Shown here: in pieces, positions 7,807-16,184 of the stretch | How positions within the stretch are numbered: the stretch's first letter is position 1 | How the letters are laid out: each line of letters begins with the position of its first letter | Assembly: GCF_006539345.1 (NCBI RefSeq) | Contig: NZ_BJMV01000001.1 | Location: 248,001-312,000 of the forward strand | DNA: 64,000 bases | DNA from: Acetobacter peroxydans | GTDB lineage: Bacteria > Pseudomonadota > Alphaproteobacteria > Acetobacterales > Acetobacteraceae | Reading direction: 5' to 3' | Position numbers and translations under genes: made by a program | The notes under the pieces: generated by a model | The model's database searches: none | Told to the model about the DNA's origin: nothing | Seen by the model: only the letters and a program-made list of their open reading frames with translations

Positions 7807-10052
7807 TACAGTTTCTCAATAAAGGAGGAAAGAAGTCGTTTGGTGCCAGCCGCTTCGAACGCCACCTCGACATGGTGGCGGTCAACGGCAATGACGGTGC
7901 CTTCCCCAAAGCGGGGGTGGCGTACCTGCTGGCCCAGCGCGAAGGTGGGTGCGGTGGCGGCGGGCCTTGGTGTGCTGGGCCTGCGGGACGAAGACAGGCC
8001 GGGCGTGGCGTTGAGAGGCCCCGCTGCAAAAAGGGATTCAGTCGTGCGCAGGCCGGGTTGGCGGGTGCCGCCCTCGTTTTTGCGGGTGATGTGCTCTTCG
8101 GGCAGTTCGTCCAGAAAGCGGCTGGGCATGGAAGGCTGCCAGTTCGCGTAAATCCGGCGGCTGCCCGCGTGGTAGATCAGGGCCAGTTTGCGCGCGCGTG
8201 TAATGCCCACATAGGCGAGGCGGCGCTCCTCCTCCAGCCCTTTCAGCCCGCCTTCGTCCAAGGTGCGCTGCGAGGGGAACACGCCTTCCTCCCATCCCGG
8301 CAGGAACACGATATCGAATTCCAGCCCCTTGGCCCCGTGCAGGGTCATGATGGACAGGCGCGCTTCCTGTGCGTTTTCGTCCTGTTCCATGACAAGGGCG
8401 ACATGCTCGAGAAATTCGCCCAGTGTCGGGAAGTCCGCCAGCGCGCGCACCAGTTCCTTGAGGTTTTCCAGACGTCCTGGCGCTTCGGGCGAACGGTCCT
8501 GCCGCCACATCTCCAGATAGCCGCTTTCTTCCAGCAGGTATTCGGTGGCGACAACATGGCCATCCCGCGCGAGGATGTCGCGCGTGGCGTCCAGCGTGTT
8601 CAGCAGGGTGCCGATCTGCTCTCCGAGCTTGCCTTTGAGTGTGCCGTTTTCAGTCAGGGTGCGGGCGGCGGCGGTCAGCGGCTGGTTCTGGCCGCGTGCG
8701 CTGGCGTGGAGTTTCTGCAGGGCTGCCGGGCCTACGCCGCGCTTGGGTGTGTTGACGATTCGTTCAAAGGCGAGATCGTCCGCAGGCTGGTTGAGCACGC
8801 GCAGATAGGCCAGCGTATCGCGGATTTCGGCGCGTTCATAAAACCGGATACCGCCGACAATGCGGTAGGGCAGGCCGGTTTGCACCAGACGTTCTTCAAA
8901 GGCGCGGGTCTGGAAACCCGCACGCACCAGAATCGCCATTTCCGCCAGCGAGTGGCCTTGCCTGCGGAGGGATTCGGCGCGTTCACACACGCTCCGGGCT
9001 TCGGCATCGGAATCCCACACGCCGACGACACGAACCTTCTCGCCCTCGGAATCCTCCCGCCCGGAGCGCAAGGTCTTGCCCAGGCGTTCGCCGTTATGGG
9101 CAATCAGCCCGGCCGCCGCGCCCAGAATATGCCGGGTGGAACGGTAATTGCGCTCCAGCCTGACAACCTGCGCGCCGGGGAAATCCTTTTCAAAGCGCAG
9201 GATGTTTTCGACCTCGGCGCCACGCCAGGAGTAGATCGACTGGTCATCGTCGCCCACGCAGCAGATATTGGCTGAGCCGTCAGGCTGTTTGGCGAGCAGG
9301 CGCAGCCATAGATACTGGACGGTATTGGTGTCCTGATATTCGTCTACCAGAATGTACCGGAACAGGCGGTGGTACTGGGCCAGAATATCGGGATGGGTGC
9401 GCAGGATTTCCGTGACATGCAGCATGAGATCGCCAAAGTCGCAGGCGTTGAGCTGCTTCAGCCGCTGCTGGTAGGCGTCGTAAATGGCGCGGGCGTGGCC
9501 ATTGGCAAAATCCGTATCTTCCGCCGGTGTTATGCGTGCCGGTGTCAGGCCCCGGTCTTTCCAACGCTGGATTACGCCCAGCAGCCCCGGTGCGGGCCAG
9601 CGTTTGGTATCGAGCCGCCAAGGTTCCATCACCTGCTTTAGCAGGCGCAACTGGTCGTCTGTATCCAGAATGGTGAAGCTGGATGTCAGACCAATGGTTT
9701 CGGCATGGCGGCGCAACATACGTGCGCACAAGGCGTGGAACGTGCCGAGCCACAGCCCTTCCGCCGGGTTGCCCAGTAGCGTGCTCACACGCTCGCGCAT
9801 TTCCCGCGCGGCCTTGTTGGTAAAGGTTACGGCCAGAATCTGCCACGGCTTCGCACGCTCCGTCAGTAGGATATGTGCGAAACGGGTGGTCAGGACGCGA
9901 GTTTTACCCGTACCCGCTCCCGCCAGCACCAGCAGGGGGCCATCTGTCGTTTCAATGGCCGCGCGCTGCTCGGGGTTGAGCCGTGCGAGATAGGCCTCGC
10001 CCTGCGTGGGGGACGCAGAAAGCGGTGCGGAAGGGGGTTCGGATGTTGTCAC
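7806..10052 (-). CDS. uvrD: ATP-dependent DNA helicase UvrD/PcrA
   Basis: The product is a 748-residue superfamily 1A helicase. It has the Walker A AGAGTGKT near residues 44-51, DEYQDTN (motif II), GDDDQSIYSWRGA (motif III), RLERNYRS (motif IV), a TLHGAKGLEF segment (motif V) and a VGITRARK segment (motif VI). The C-terminus holds the PcrA/UvrD tudor-like tail (RHPRFGEGTVIAVD). It unwinds DNA 3' to 5' in nucleotide-excision and mismatch repair. The start is a GTG at 10052 with AAGGGG just upstream; the frame has an extra stretch of about 18 residues before the usual first helix. It begins a probable uvrD-prmA-pepP operon and is divergent from the RadC pair. I see no GTTC-N7-GTTC LexA box here. 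Confidence 0.95.
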   Translation of the reverse strand: MTTSEPPSAPLSASPTQGEAYLARLNPEQRAAIETTDGPLLVLAGAGTGKTRVLTTRFAHILLTERAKPWQILAVTFTNKAAREMRERVSTLLGNPAEGLWLGTFHALCARMLRRHAETIGLTSSFTILDTDDQLRLLKQVMEPWRLDTKRWPAPGLLGVIQRWKDRGLTPARITPAEDTDFANGHARAIYDAYQQRLKQLNACDFGDLMLHVTEILRTHPDILAQYHRLFRYILVDEYQDTNTVQYLWLRLLAKQPDGSANICCVGDDDQSIYSWRGAEVENILRFEKDFPGAQVVRLERNYRSTRHILGAAAGLIAHNGERLGKTLRSGREDSEGEKVRVVGVWDSDAEARSVCERAESLRRQGHSLAEMAILVRAGFQTRAFEERLVQTGLPYRIVGGIRFYERAEIRDTLAYLRVLNQPADDLAFERIVNTPKRGVGPAALQKLHASARGQNQPLTAAARTLTENGTLKGKLGEQIGTLLNTLDATRDILARDGHVVATEYLLEESGYLEMWRQDRSPEAPGRLENLKELVRALADFPTLGEFLEHVALVMEQDENAQEARLSIMTLHGAKGLEFDIVFLPGWEEGVFPSQRTLDEGGLKGLEEERRLAYVGITRARKLALIYHAGSRRIYANWQPSMPSRFLDELPEEHITRKNEGGTRQPGLRTTESLFAAGPLNATPGLSSSRRPSTPRPAATAPTFALGQQVRHPRFGEGTVIAVDRHHVEVAFEAAGTKRLLSSFIEKL

Positions 10053-10062
10053 CAGCCCCTTA

Positions 10063-10068
10063 TATAAT
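10063..10068 (+). promoter_or_regulatory. Candidate -10 element for the radC-like operon
   Basis: A consensus TATAAT lies 34 bases before the radC-like start at 10102, inside the AT-rich patch CTTATATAATGATG. No good -35 sits at 16-18 bases. On the opposite strand the same patch reads TATAAG, with TTGGCC 18 bases upstream of it, but that -10 would be only a few bases from the uvrD start. Confidence 0.4.
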
Positions 10069-10101
10069 GATGTCGCGCATTAGGCCAATCGGAGCAGAAT
10101 C

Positions 10102-10863
10102 ATGGATAACGGGCCGCCGGATGAACAGGCTGAAAGACGGCGGGGTGGCGGGCATACGGGGCCGGGTGGTGGGGCCGTATTTGGCAGCACCGGCCCGCAG
10201 GGGCACAGGCAGCGTATGCGCGAACGCGTGTTGCGGCATGGTGCGGTCGGGCTGGCTGACTACGAACTCATTGAAATGCTGCTGTTTTCAGGAGTGCCCC
10301 GGCGGGATACGAAGCCGCTGGCCAAGGCGCTTATCAATCAGTTTGGTTCTCTGTCCGATGTTCTGACGGCGCAGCCAGCCGCGTTGCGGGCCGCCGGCGC
10401 ACCCGAGCGGAGTGCTGGCCTGTTCGGTTGTGTCGCCCAGCTAGCCGCGAGCCCCCCGCGAGAGGCAGGGCCGGAGCGCCTGACGCTCGATAGCTGGAAC
10501 AGTATTTTCCTGTATGCGTCGTCTCGTCTGATGCTCAGCCCACAGGGACAGGTGCGGGCGCTGTTTCTGGACAGCCATAATACTCTGCTGGTCGATGAAG
10601 CTCTGCCGGGCCAGCCATTGGACGACGAAGCGGAGGCTGCCACGCAACTCATGCGCCGCGCCGTGGCGCACCATGCCTGCGCGGTCATAACGGTGCATCT
10701 CGTGCAGGATGATGCACAGCTGGATCAGGCGCTGGCGCAAGCCAGAGCCCTGGCGGTTGCCATAGGAAAGGCGGCTCCCCGGCTGGCCATCAGCGCGCAT
10801 GGGCATCTGGCTGTGGGGCGCGCGCAGTGGCTGAGCTTCAGCTACGATGGAGAAGAGTCGTGA
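10102..10863 (+). CDS. RadC-like protein with a degenerate JAMM domain
   Basis: The product is 253 residues and similar in plan to RadC (UPF0758). A disordered Gly-rich start is followed by an HhH-like N-terminal domain (about residues 37-115, RERVLRHGAVGLADYELIEMLL) and a C-terminal JAB/MPN-like fold (about 130-253). The canonical JAMM motif (H-x-H-P-S-G then S and D) is replaced at the matching place by VHLVQDDAQLDQ, so zinc binding looks lost. The ATG at 10102 follows CGGAGCAGAATC. The last four bases overlap the start of a second RadC with an intact JAMM motif. The cellular role of RadC proteins is unsettled, so I claim only the family and the missing metal site. Confidence 0.75.
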   Translation: MDNGPPDEQAERRRGGGHTGPGGGAVFGSTGPQGHRQRMRERVLRHGAVGLADYELIEMLLFSGVPRRDTKPLAKALINQFGSLSDVLTAQPAALRAAGAPERSAGLFGCVAQLAASPPREAGPERLTLDSWNSIFLYASSRLMLSPQGQVRALFLDSHNTLLVDEALPGQPLDDEAEAATQLMRRAVAHHACAVITVHLVQDDAQLDQALAQARALAVAIGKAAPRLAISAHGHLAVGRAQWLSFSYDGEES

Positions 10864-11609
10864 CGCGGCGCAGGCCCACCGATCCTTTGCAGGGCACCCC
10901 GTCAGGCGAGATGGAGGATGCTTCCTTCTTCCGCTTCGGACAGGAAGGGGCACAGGAAGTCGGGTTTTTTCCAGCCAGTGAACTGCTTGAGGTGCAGGGC
11001 ACGGATGATGCCGCCATGCTGGCCCGCCTTGTTGGCCTTGCGGTGCCGCGACTGTCAGGCCCGGATGGTGTGGCCCGGCGGCTGCTGGCGGAGCATGGCA
11101 CGCTGGCAGGCGTGTTTGCGGCGGCAGGCCGGGCGGATGACGCGTGGAAGCCGTGGCCCGACGCGCTCAGGGTCATGTTGCTGGTCGTGCATGAAGCACG
11201 CCGGAGGATGCAGGAGGCCGTTTTGCGCAGCCAGCGCCTATTGGCGAGTGGGCCGCAGCTTCATGCTTACCTGCATACTGTTATGGCGCATGAACGCGTG
11301 GAGCAGATTCGGGTGCTCTATGTGGACAAGGAGCAGTATCTGCTGAAAGACGTTCTGATGGGGCAGGGCACCGTGGATCACGCCCCGGTCTATCCGCGTG
11401 AGGTCGTGCGGCGCGGTCTGGAACTGGAGGCGGCGGGGCTTATTCTTGTGCACAACCACCCCAGTGGCAACCCGGCGCCATCCGATTCCGACATCATCAT
11501 GACCGAGCGTGTCATTGCGGCCGCCGCCGTATTCGACATGATCGTGCTTGATCATGTGATTGTTGGCGGCGGGCGGACATTCAGCTTGAAGGCGAAGGGC
11601 CTGCTGTAG
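10860..11609 (+). CDS. radC: RadC-family JAMM protein
   Basis: The product is 249 residues from a GTG at 10860 whose GTGA overlaps the stop of the preceding RadC-like gene, with GGAGAAGAG upstream; an in-frame start at 10827 would be deep inside that gene. The C-terminal domain has the full RadC JAMM metal motif, VHNHPSGNPAPSDSD, with the upstream catalytic Glu in the YPREVVRRGLELE segment, and ends with the usual GGGRTFSLKAKGLL. The N-terminal part aligns only loosely with the RadC HhH domain. RadC proteins were named for DNA repair but their biochemical activity is not settled. The gene is certainly co-translated with its degenerate paralogue. It converges on purK. Confidence 0.88.
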   Translation: MTRRRPTDPLQGTPSGEMEDASFFRFGQEGAQEVGFFPASELLEVQGTDDAAMLARLVGLAVPRLSGPDGVARRLLAEHGTLAGVFAAAGRADDAWKPWPDALRVMLLVVHEARRRMQEAVLRSQRLLASGPQLHAYLHTVMAHERVEQIRVLYVDKEQYLLKDVLMGQGTVDHAPVYPREVVRRGLELEAAGLILVHNHPSGNPAPSDSDIIMTERVIAAAAVFDMIVLDHVIVGGGRTFSLKAKGLL

Positions 11610-11612
11610 CGT

Positions 11613-12785
11613 TCAGCTTTCCTGTTCGGCCAGATCCGGTGCCGCGCAGCGTGTGGCCAGAGGGCCAAGAGCGGCGCGGATTCCGAATTCGCCGGGCAGT
11701 CCCCCAAAGGGGAAGAGCAGGTTTACATGCCCCATCTTGCGCCCCGGCAGAGCCTGCGCCTTGCCGTACAGGTGAGGAATATGGCCCGGTGTCGCTACGA
11801 TATCGGGCCAGAGCGCCATGTCTTCCGGCCCGACGAGGTTCTTCATCACCGCGTCGGAATGGCGCACGGCGGGAGGCAGGGGCAGGCCCGCTACGGCGCG
11901 GATATGCAGGTCAAACTGGTCCTGCGGGCAGGCGTCCATTGTCCAGTGCCCGGAATTATGCGGGCGAGGGGCGATTTCATTGACCATCAGCGTGCCGGTG
12001 CGGGAGAGAAACATCTCCACGCCCATAATCCCTACAAGGTCGAGCGCCTGCGCGATTCTGGTCGCCAGAGTGCGGGCGTCCTGCGCAATGGCGTCCATGA
12101 CCGGTGCTGGAGCCAGCGTCAGATCAAGAATGCCCTGCCAGTGGTGGTTCTGCACGGTATCGAAACAGCGCACGGTGCCGTCTGTGCCGCGCGCGACCAT
12201 GACGCTGAGTTCGCAGGCGAAATCCACCATCCCTTCGGCCACCAGCGGGTGCGGAGCCAGAGAGTCGAACGCATTCTCCAGTTCTGCCGCGTCATGTACG
12301 CGTATCTGGCCCTTGCCGTCGTAACCGTTGCGGGTGGTCTTGAGAATGAGCGGCAGGCCGAGCCGTTCCGCCGCCGCGTGCAGGTCTGCCCGTTCTTGCA
12401 CGGCGTGCCACGGCGCAAGGGGAATACCCGCTTGAGACAGGAAGGTTTTTTCTGCAAGCCGGTCCTGACTGATCCGCAGGATATGCCCCGAAGGGCGCAC
12501 CGGGCAGTGGCGGGAGAGATGATCCAGCGCATCGGCGCTGATATTCTCGAACTCGAACGTGACAACATCCACCGCGCGGGCAAAGGCTTCCAGCGCTTCG
12601 GGGTCATCATAGGCGCCAAGGGTTATGGCGTCGGACACCTGAGCGGCGGGACCGCTGGCGTCCTGTGTCAGGATATGCGTGCGGTAGCCCAGCCGGGCGG
12701 CGGCCATGGCCGACATGCGGCCAAGCTGCCCCCCGCCGACAATACCAATGACCGCGTTGGGTTGAAGGGCGGCTGTGTCGTTCAT
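11613..12785 (-). CDS. purK: 5-(carboxyamino)imidazole ribonucleotide synthase
   Basis: The product is a 390-residue ATP-grasp enzyme. It opens with the PurK signature [21 protein letters not shown], and later has the ATP-grasp lysine and Gly-rich segments ([14 protein letters not shown]) and the catalytic [19 protein letters not shown] region. It makes N5-carboxyaminoimidazole ribonucleotide in purine synthesis, which PurE then rearranges. I start it at the ATG at 12785, whose ATGA overlaps the purE stop; the frame stays open far upstream inside purE but that part is out of frame with it and not conserved. purE-purK is a classical two-gene operon. Confidence 0.95.
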   Translation of the reverse strand: MNDTAALQPNAVIGIVGGGQLGRMSAMAAARLGYRTHILTQDASGPAAQVSDAITLGAYDDPEALEAFARAVDVVTFEFENISADALDHLSRHCPVRPSGHILRISQDRLAEKTFLSQAGIPLAPWHAVQERADLHAAAERLGLPLILKTTRNGYDGKGQIRVHDAAELENAFDSLAPHPLVAEGMVDFACELSVMVARGTDGTVRCFDTVQNHHWQGILDLTLAPAPVMDAIAQDARTLATRIAQALDLVGIMGVEMFLSRTGTLMVNEIAPRPHNSGHWTMDACPQDQFDLHIRAVAGLPLPPAVRHSDAVMKNLVGPEDMALWPDIVATPGHIPHLYGKAQALPGRKMGHVNLLFPFGGLPGEFGIRAALGPLATRCAAPDLAEQES

Positions 12786-13366
12786 GGCAGTTCGGTCATG
12801 GGGGTGTTGGGAACGGAAGCGGTCTGTAGAGCCCGCCAGGCTTCCAGTCGGGCGGCGAGAGCGGCATCCTGCACGGCCAGAATGGAGGCGGCCAGCAGGC
12901 CCGCGTTCTTGGCGCCCGCAGCACCAATGGCCAATGTGCCCACCGGCACGCCGCCGGGCATCTGCACGATGGAGAGGAGGCTGTCCATGCCTTTGAGTGC
13001 TCGGGATTCCACCGGCACGCCCAATACGGGCAGGCGGGTCCAGGCAGCACACATGCCAGGCAGGTGCGCAGCACCGCCCGCGCCGGCAATAATGACATGC
13101 AGGCCCCGGTCGGCGGCCGTGCGCGCATAGTCAGCCAGTCTGTCGGGCGTGCGATGCGCTGAAATGATGTTCACCTCATGCGCGATAGCCAGTTCGCTCA
13201 GGATTGCATCCGCGTGGCGCATGGTCTCCCAGTCGGACTGGCTGCCCATGATAATGCCGACACGCACGCGCTCACCGTCCACCATGGCGGTGTAGGTCTG
13301 TTCGGATGCGGAACAGGTGTCCGTCTCATTATCGTACGGGTCGTCGGGTGGGAACTGGTCTTGCAT
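12782..13366 (-). CDS. purE: N5-carboxyaminoimidazole ribonucleotide mutase
   Basis: The product is about 194 residues. The class I PurE core starts with [14 protein letters not shown], continues with SAHRTPDRL and [11 protein letters not shown], and has [29 protein letters not shown]. PurE moves the carboxylate of N5-CAIR to carbon 4. About 30 residues of acidic, poorly conserved sequence precede the core, so the true start could lie further in. I give the ATG at 13366; a GTG lies two codons earlier at 13372. It overlaps purK by four bases. Confidence 0.93.
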   Translation of the reverse strand: MQDQFPPDDPYDNETDTCSASEQTYTAMVDGERVRVGIIMGSQSDWETMRHADAILSELAIAHEVNIISAHRTPDRLADYARTAADRGLHVIIAGAGGAAHLPGMCAAWTRLPVLGVPVESRALKGMDSLLSIVQMPGGVPVGTLAIGAAGAKNAGLLAASILAVQDAALAARLEAWRALQTASVPNTPMTELP

Positions 13367-13396
13367 ACTCACGGGGGCGGTCTATCCACTTGGTCT

Positions 13397-13424
13397 GGCC
13401 GGACGCGCACCACGCGTTCAGGCC
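13397..13424 (-). other. Hairpin upstream of purE
   Basis: ACGCG at 13403-13407 pairs with CGCGT at 13413-13417, flanked by GGCC blocks that can also pair. It lies between the DUF465 gene and purE on the same strand. No T run follows, so it is either a weak terminator or leader structure. Confidence 0.3.
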
Positions 13425-13472
13425 GGTTGGCAAGGAGGGGGCAAAAAGGCTGACTAGGGCCGATTGAAAAGG

Positions 13473-13679
13473 TCAGGCAATATTGTCCGGGATCAGCCTG
13501 CTTTCAAGCCTTGTGATGAGATCCTTGAGCTGAAGCTTCCGTTTTTTGAGGCGCTGGAGATAAAGCTGGTCGATAAAGGCCGTTTCGGCTGTCACGCGGT
13601 TGATGACGGTATCGAGGTCGCGGTGTTCGCTGCGGAGTTCATGAAGCTGGCCAAGCAATGAATCACGATCATGCAGCAT
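13473..13679 (-). CDS. DUF465 (YdcH-family) small protein
   Basis: The product is 68 residues, mostly charged helix, beginning MLHDRDSLLGQLHELRSEHRDLD and continuing with a basic segment QRLKKRKLQLKDLITRLES. This is the heptad-like pattern of the DUF465/YdcH family (H-x2-LD then LKKxKLxLKDxI). I chose the ATG at 13679 because GTAAGGAGAGTAACAG precedes it; the frame remains open for 28 more codons upstream without conservation. The function of the family is unknown. A second family member is divergent at 13909. Confidence 0.85.
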   Translation of the reverse strand: MLHDRDSLLGQLHELRSEHRDLDTVINRVTAETAFIDQLYLQRLKKRKLQLKDLITRLESRLIPDNIA

Positions 13680-13908
13680 TCTGTTACTCTCCTTACACCA
13701 AGGTAGGAACCTGCGTAGCATCGGGGCATCGCCCGCGCACGTATTTCCAGCAGTGTTGACCAACCCGGCGTATCAGGCCAGCCCATAGGTGTAAAAAAGT
13801 TGCATGAGCCCAGCGCATGGCATCATGTCGTGAATAATGAAATTAGCATGAAATTTACGGGCGGCAGTACGTTACCGTGGTGGGGTCTACAACTGGATGG
13901 AGGCCGCC

Positions 13909-14073
13909 ATGACGCGCCTTGCAAGGATCGAAAGTCTCAAGACCCGCCATTTCCACGTTGATCAGAAAATTGTTCTGGAGGGCGGAAGGCCCAGACCGGA
14001 TGAGCGTGTGCTCATGTGCCTGAAGTTGCAGAAGTTGCGACTCAAGGAAGAAATCGAAAAACTCGCGACCTGA
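13909..14073 (+). CDS. DUF465 (YdcH-family) small protein, second copy
   Basis: A 54-residue frame begins MTRLARIESLKTRHFHVDQK, then has a RPRPDERV turn and ends LQKLRLKEEIEKLAT. It shows the DUF465 pattern of an N-terminal helix with an H-x-x-x-D pair, a Pro turn, and a basic LK-x2-KL-x-LKEEI helix. GATGGAGG sits five bases before the ATG; an in-frame ATG at 13897 lacks such a site. Coding is supported by the family resemblance to its divergent neighbour at 13473-13679. Its function is not known. Confidence 0.8.
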   Translation: MTRLARIESLKTRHFHVDQKIVLEGGRPRPDERVLMCLKLQKLRLKEEIEKLAT

Positions 14074-14078
14074 CAGAA

Positions 14079-14100
14079 CCCCGGCGCATAGGCGCCGGGG
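14079..14100. terminator. Hairpin between the convergent DUF465 gene and trcR
   Basis: CCCCGGCGC (14079-14087) pairs perfectly with GCGCCGGGG (14092-14100) around a four-base loop. It lies six bases past the DUF465 stop and just past the trcR stop. There is no clear T run on either side, so termination is inferred from place and stability. Confidence 0.5.
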
Positions 14101-14109
14101 GCGGTGGTG

Positions 14110-14700
14110 TTATTCTTCTGAAAAATCGAAATCGCCAGCTTCAAGGGCGGGGGCGGGGATCTCCGCTCCTTCCCGCTCAAGCCGGGTATTGGCTTCGGAA
14201 ATGGCGGCGTTCAGGTCTGTCTGGCTGCACAGGCCGACCGTTACCGGGTCACGCGGCTTGATGTTGGGTGTGTTCCAGTGCTGCTTGTCGCGTACCTTGG
14301 CAATGGTGTCCTTGGTGGTGCCCAGCAGTTTGACAATCTGCGCATCATTGAGCTGCGGATAGTTACGCAGCAGGAAGGCAATCCCATCCGGCCGGTCGTG
14401 GCGTTTGGCGATAGGCGTATAACGCGCGCCCTTGGAGCGGCGACGCACCGGGTTGTTGCCCGCAAGAATCTTCAGCCGCGCGGTTGAGGACCCCTCACAG
14501 CGGCGGATTTCTTCGGCGGTAAGCTGGTGGTTGGCAATCGGGTCGTACCCGACAATACCCTGCGCAACCTCACCATCCGCGATGGCCTGTACTTCCAGCG
14601 GGTGCATCCCGCAGAATGCGGCGATTTGCTCGAAGCTGAGAGCGGTTTTTTCAATCAGCCACACGGCGGTCGCCTTGGGCATGAGCGGTAAGGTGGTCAT
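14110..14700 (-). CDS. trcR: TrcR-like cell cycle transcriptional regulator (DUF1013)
   Basis: The product is 196 residues, starting MTTLPLMPKATAVWLIEKTALSF. That opening, the AAFCGMHPLEVQAIADGEV segment, and the central RPDGIAFLLRNYPQLNDAQIVKLLGTTK stretch match the alphaproteobacterial DUF1013 family, whose Caulobacter member TrcR is a cell-cycle-linked transcription regulator. Two helix-turn-helix-like segments can be seen (about residues 10-45 and 100-130). The tail is acidic (FDFSEE). I prefer the ATG at 14700 because the conserved N-terminus begins there; a second ATG is three codons upstream at 14709. Target genes cannot be read from the sequence. Confidence 0.82.
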   Translation of the reverse strand: MTTLPLMPKATAVWLIEKTALSFEQIAAFCGMHPLEVQAIADGEVAQGIVGYDPIANHQLTAEEIRRCEGSSTARLKILAGNNPVRRRSKGARYTPIAKRHDRPDGIAFLLRNYPQLNDAQIVKLLGTTKDTIAKVRDKQHWNTPNIKPRDPVTVGLCSQTDLNAAISEANTRLEREGAEIPAPALEAGDFDFSEE

Positions 14701-14860
14701 GGCTTCCATCCTGTCATTCGGGCCGCGTTACGCAGGCACCCGTAAGTTGACGGCCTGGAAGAGTCGTGGCTTCCCAAACCCTGCGTGCCTGCCGACGCGC
14801 ATATTGGGCACGATATGGCGGGAGCAACCCGCGCAGGTCAAGCCGCAAATGCACAACAGT

Positions 14861-14890
14861 AAAGGGGAAAAGCGGCGTTTTCCCCTTTTT
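14861..14890 (-). terminator. Terminator downstream of hsp20
   Basis: The 11-base arms AAAGGGGAAAA (14861-14871) and TTTTCCCCTTT (14878-14888) enclose a six-base loop. No plus-strand gene ends here, so it most likely serves hsp20, which ends at 14973 on the minus strand. Confidence 0.7.
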
Positions 14891-14972
14891 CTGCCTGAAA
14901 GGGTGATCTGGAAGGCCACCGGGGGAAGCCGCGAGCCATGCGGCTTCACTCCGGGCCGTTTGCCCGCGCTGT

Positions 14973-15482
14973 TCAGGCGGCGTTGGCTACGGGGCCCGCT
15001 TCTTGCGCTGGGCCGATCTGCTCTCTTTCCGCCGGACTGTTGTGAAGTGGCACAGCTCCGGTTTCGACATTGCGCACCGGAATGCGGCGCGGCTTGAGCG
15101 CTTCAGGCACGATCTGGCGTACCGTGATCCGGAGAAGCCCGTTATGCATGTCGGCTCCTGTCACTTCTACATGGTCGGCCAATGCGAAGCGGCGCTCGAA
15201 CGCCCGGCGGGCAATGCCGCGGTGCAGGACTTCGCCCTCTGCCGTCGGGGCACCGACACGACCGGATACAACCAGCGTGCCATCCTGTACGATCAGTTCA
15301 ATATCTTCAGGGCCAAAACCCGCCACCGCCATGGTCAGCGTGTAGCTGTCGCTGCCAGTCTTGGCGATGTCGTAAGGCGGGTAGCTCGGCGTGCCACTGG
15401 TACGGGCAGCGCTGTCCATCACCTGCGCTAGGCGGTCAAAGCCGATGGCGGTGCGGAAAAGGGGGGCGAAATCGTATGTCAT
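14973..15482 (-). CDS. Small heat shock protein, Hsp20 family
   Basis: The product is 169 residues. It starts MTYDFAPLFRTAIGFDRL, the usual N-terminus of IbpA-like class A small heat shock proteins in alphaproteobacteria. An alpha-crystallin domain runs from about residue 35 to 130 (YDIAKTGSDSYTLTMAVAGF through GLLRITV). The tail is longer than usual and lacks a clear I-x-I motif. Such proteins hold unfolded clients for refolding by DnaK and ClpB. The ATG at 15482 is placed by that N-terminus. A hairpin that could hide the ribosome-binding site lies 8-31 bases upstream. Confidence 0.92.
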   Translation of the reverse strand: MTYDFAPLFRTAIGFDRLAQVMDSAARTSGTPSYPPYDIAKTGSDSYTLTMAVAGFGPEDIELIVQDGTLVVSGRVGAPTAEGEVLHRGIARRAFERRFALADHVEVTGADMHNGLLRITVRQIVPEALKPRRIPVRNVETGAVPLHNSPAEREQIGPAQEAGPVANAA

Positions 15483-15489
15483 GATCAGG

Positions 15490-15513
15490 GAACCTTCTCT
15501 GTTGGCAAGGTTC
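15490..15513 (-). promoter_or_regulatory. Candidate RNA thermometer hairpin over the hsp20 ribosome-binding site
   Basis: Read on the minus strand, GAACCTT (15513-15507) pairs perfectly with AAGGTTC (15496-15490) around a ten-base loop. AAGG in the 3' arm belongs to the only Shine-Dalgarno-like sequence (AGAAGG) before the ATG at 15482. This matches the principle of ROSE elements in alphaproteobacterial small heat shock genes, in which warming frees the site. A full ROSE consensus is not evident. Confidence 0.45.
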
Positions 15514-15604
15514 TGTCGTGCTGGCTCAGGCCCCGTTACGGCGGCCCTGCCCGACAGTCTGTGCAGCGAACCCCGCTCAGCGGGCATCCGCTATCCCTGA
15601 ACGT

Positions 15605-15640
15605 GGAAAACCCCACCCCCCTTTTCAAGGGGATGGGGTT
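15605..15640 (-). terminator. Terminator of rpmE
   Basis: On the minus strand AACCCCATCCCC pairs over 12 positions (one G-U) with GGGGGGTGGGGTT, followed by a short T run. It lies about 70 bases past the rpmE stop and insulates it from hsp20. Confidence 0.8.
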
Positions 15641-15708
15641 CACATTTGTTCACGCTGAAGCGACGTGCCTCAGCCAGCCGGGCCAGAGGTAAACCGGCCG
15701 GGGCAGAA

Positions 15709-15939
15709 TCAGCCCTTCGTGCGCGTGCCGATACCAGCAAAGCGCTTGTTGAACTTGGCCACCTGGCCCCCCGTGTCAAGCATACGCTGCACGCCGGTCC
15801 ACGCGGGGTGGGACTTGGTGTCCACGTCCAGACGCAGTGTGTCGCCGGGTTTACCGAAGCAGGAGCGCGTCGTGTATTCGGTGCCGTCGGTCATGACAAC
15901 GGTGATTTCGTGATAGTCGGGGTGAATGCCGGGCTTCAT
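15709..15939 (-). CDS. rpmE: 50S ribosomal protein L31
   Basis: The product is 76 residues, starting [22 protein letters not shown] and containing [18 protein letters not shown], both diagnostic of L31. Only one cysteine is present (RSCFG), so this is the form without the four-cysteine zinc site, usual in alphaproteobacteria. I start it at the ATG at 15939; a TTG three codons upstream is in frame. It is a single-gene unit ending at a strong terminator. Confidence 0.95.
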   Translation of the reverse strand: MKPGIHPDYHEITVVMTDGTEYTTRSCFGKPGDTLRLDVDTKSHPAWTGVQRMLDTGGQVAKFNKRFAGIGTRTKG

Positions 15940-16184
15940 GGCTGTCAATCTTTCTCTGTCACAGGATGGCCCGATGCCGACCGGGCTTTTGTCGGCAGCA
16001 TATAGCGATCCATGGGAGCGGGATCAATACTTCATTTCCTGTGTGTGTTTTCTGTCTCATCCGTGCTGAATGACAGCGCTGGCGGGCGCTTTTTTACCGT
16101 GGCCTGCGTTCCAAACCTGTAACGGATCGGCAACTGGCGTCATACTTGGAGCCTATGTTTCAGATAACAAAGAGGAATGCAGAC

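Noticed and set aside
15605-15640. CTTGAA resembling a sigma32 -35 element upstream of hsp20
   Set aside because: It lies in the loop of the rpmE terminator, and no matching -10 was found at a normal spacing.
16075-16095. Small hairpin with a T run upstream of mscL
   Set aside because: The five-base stem is weak and no plus-strand gene ends before it.
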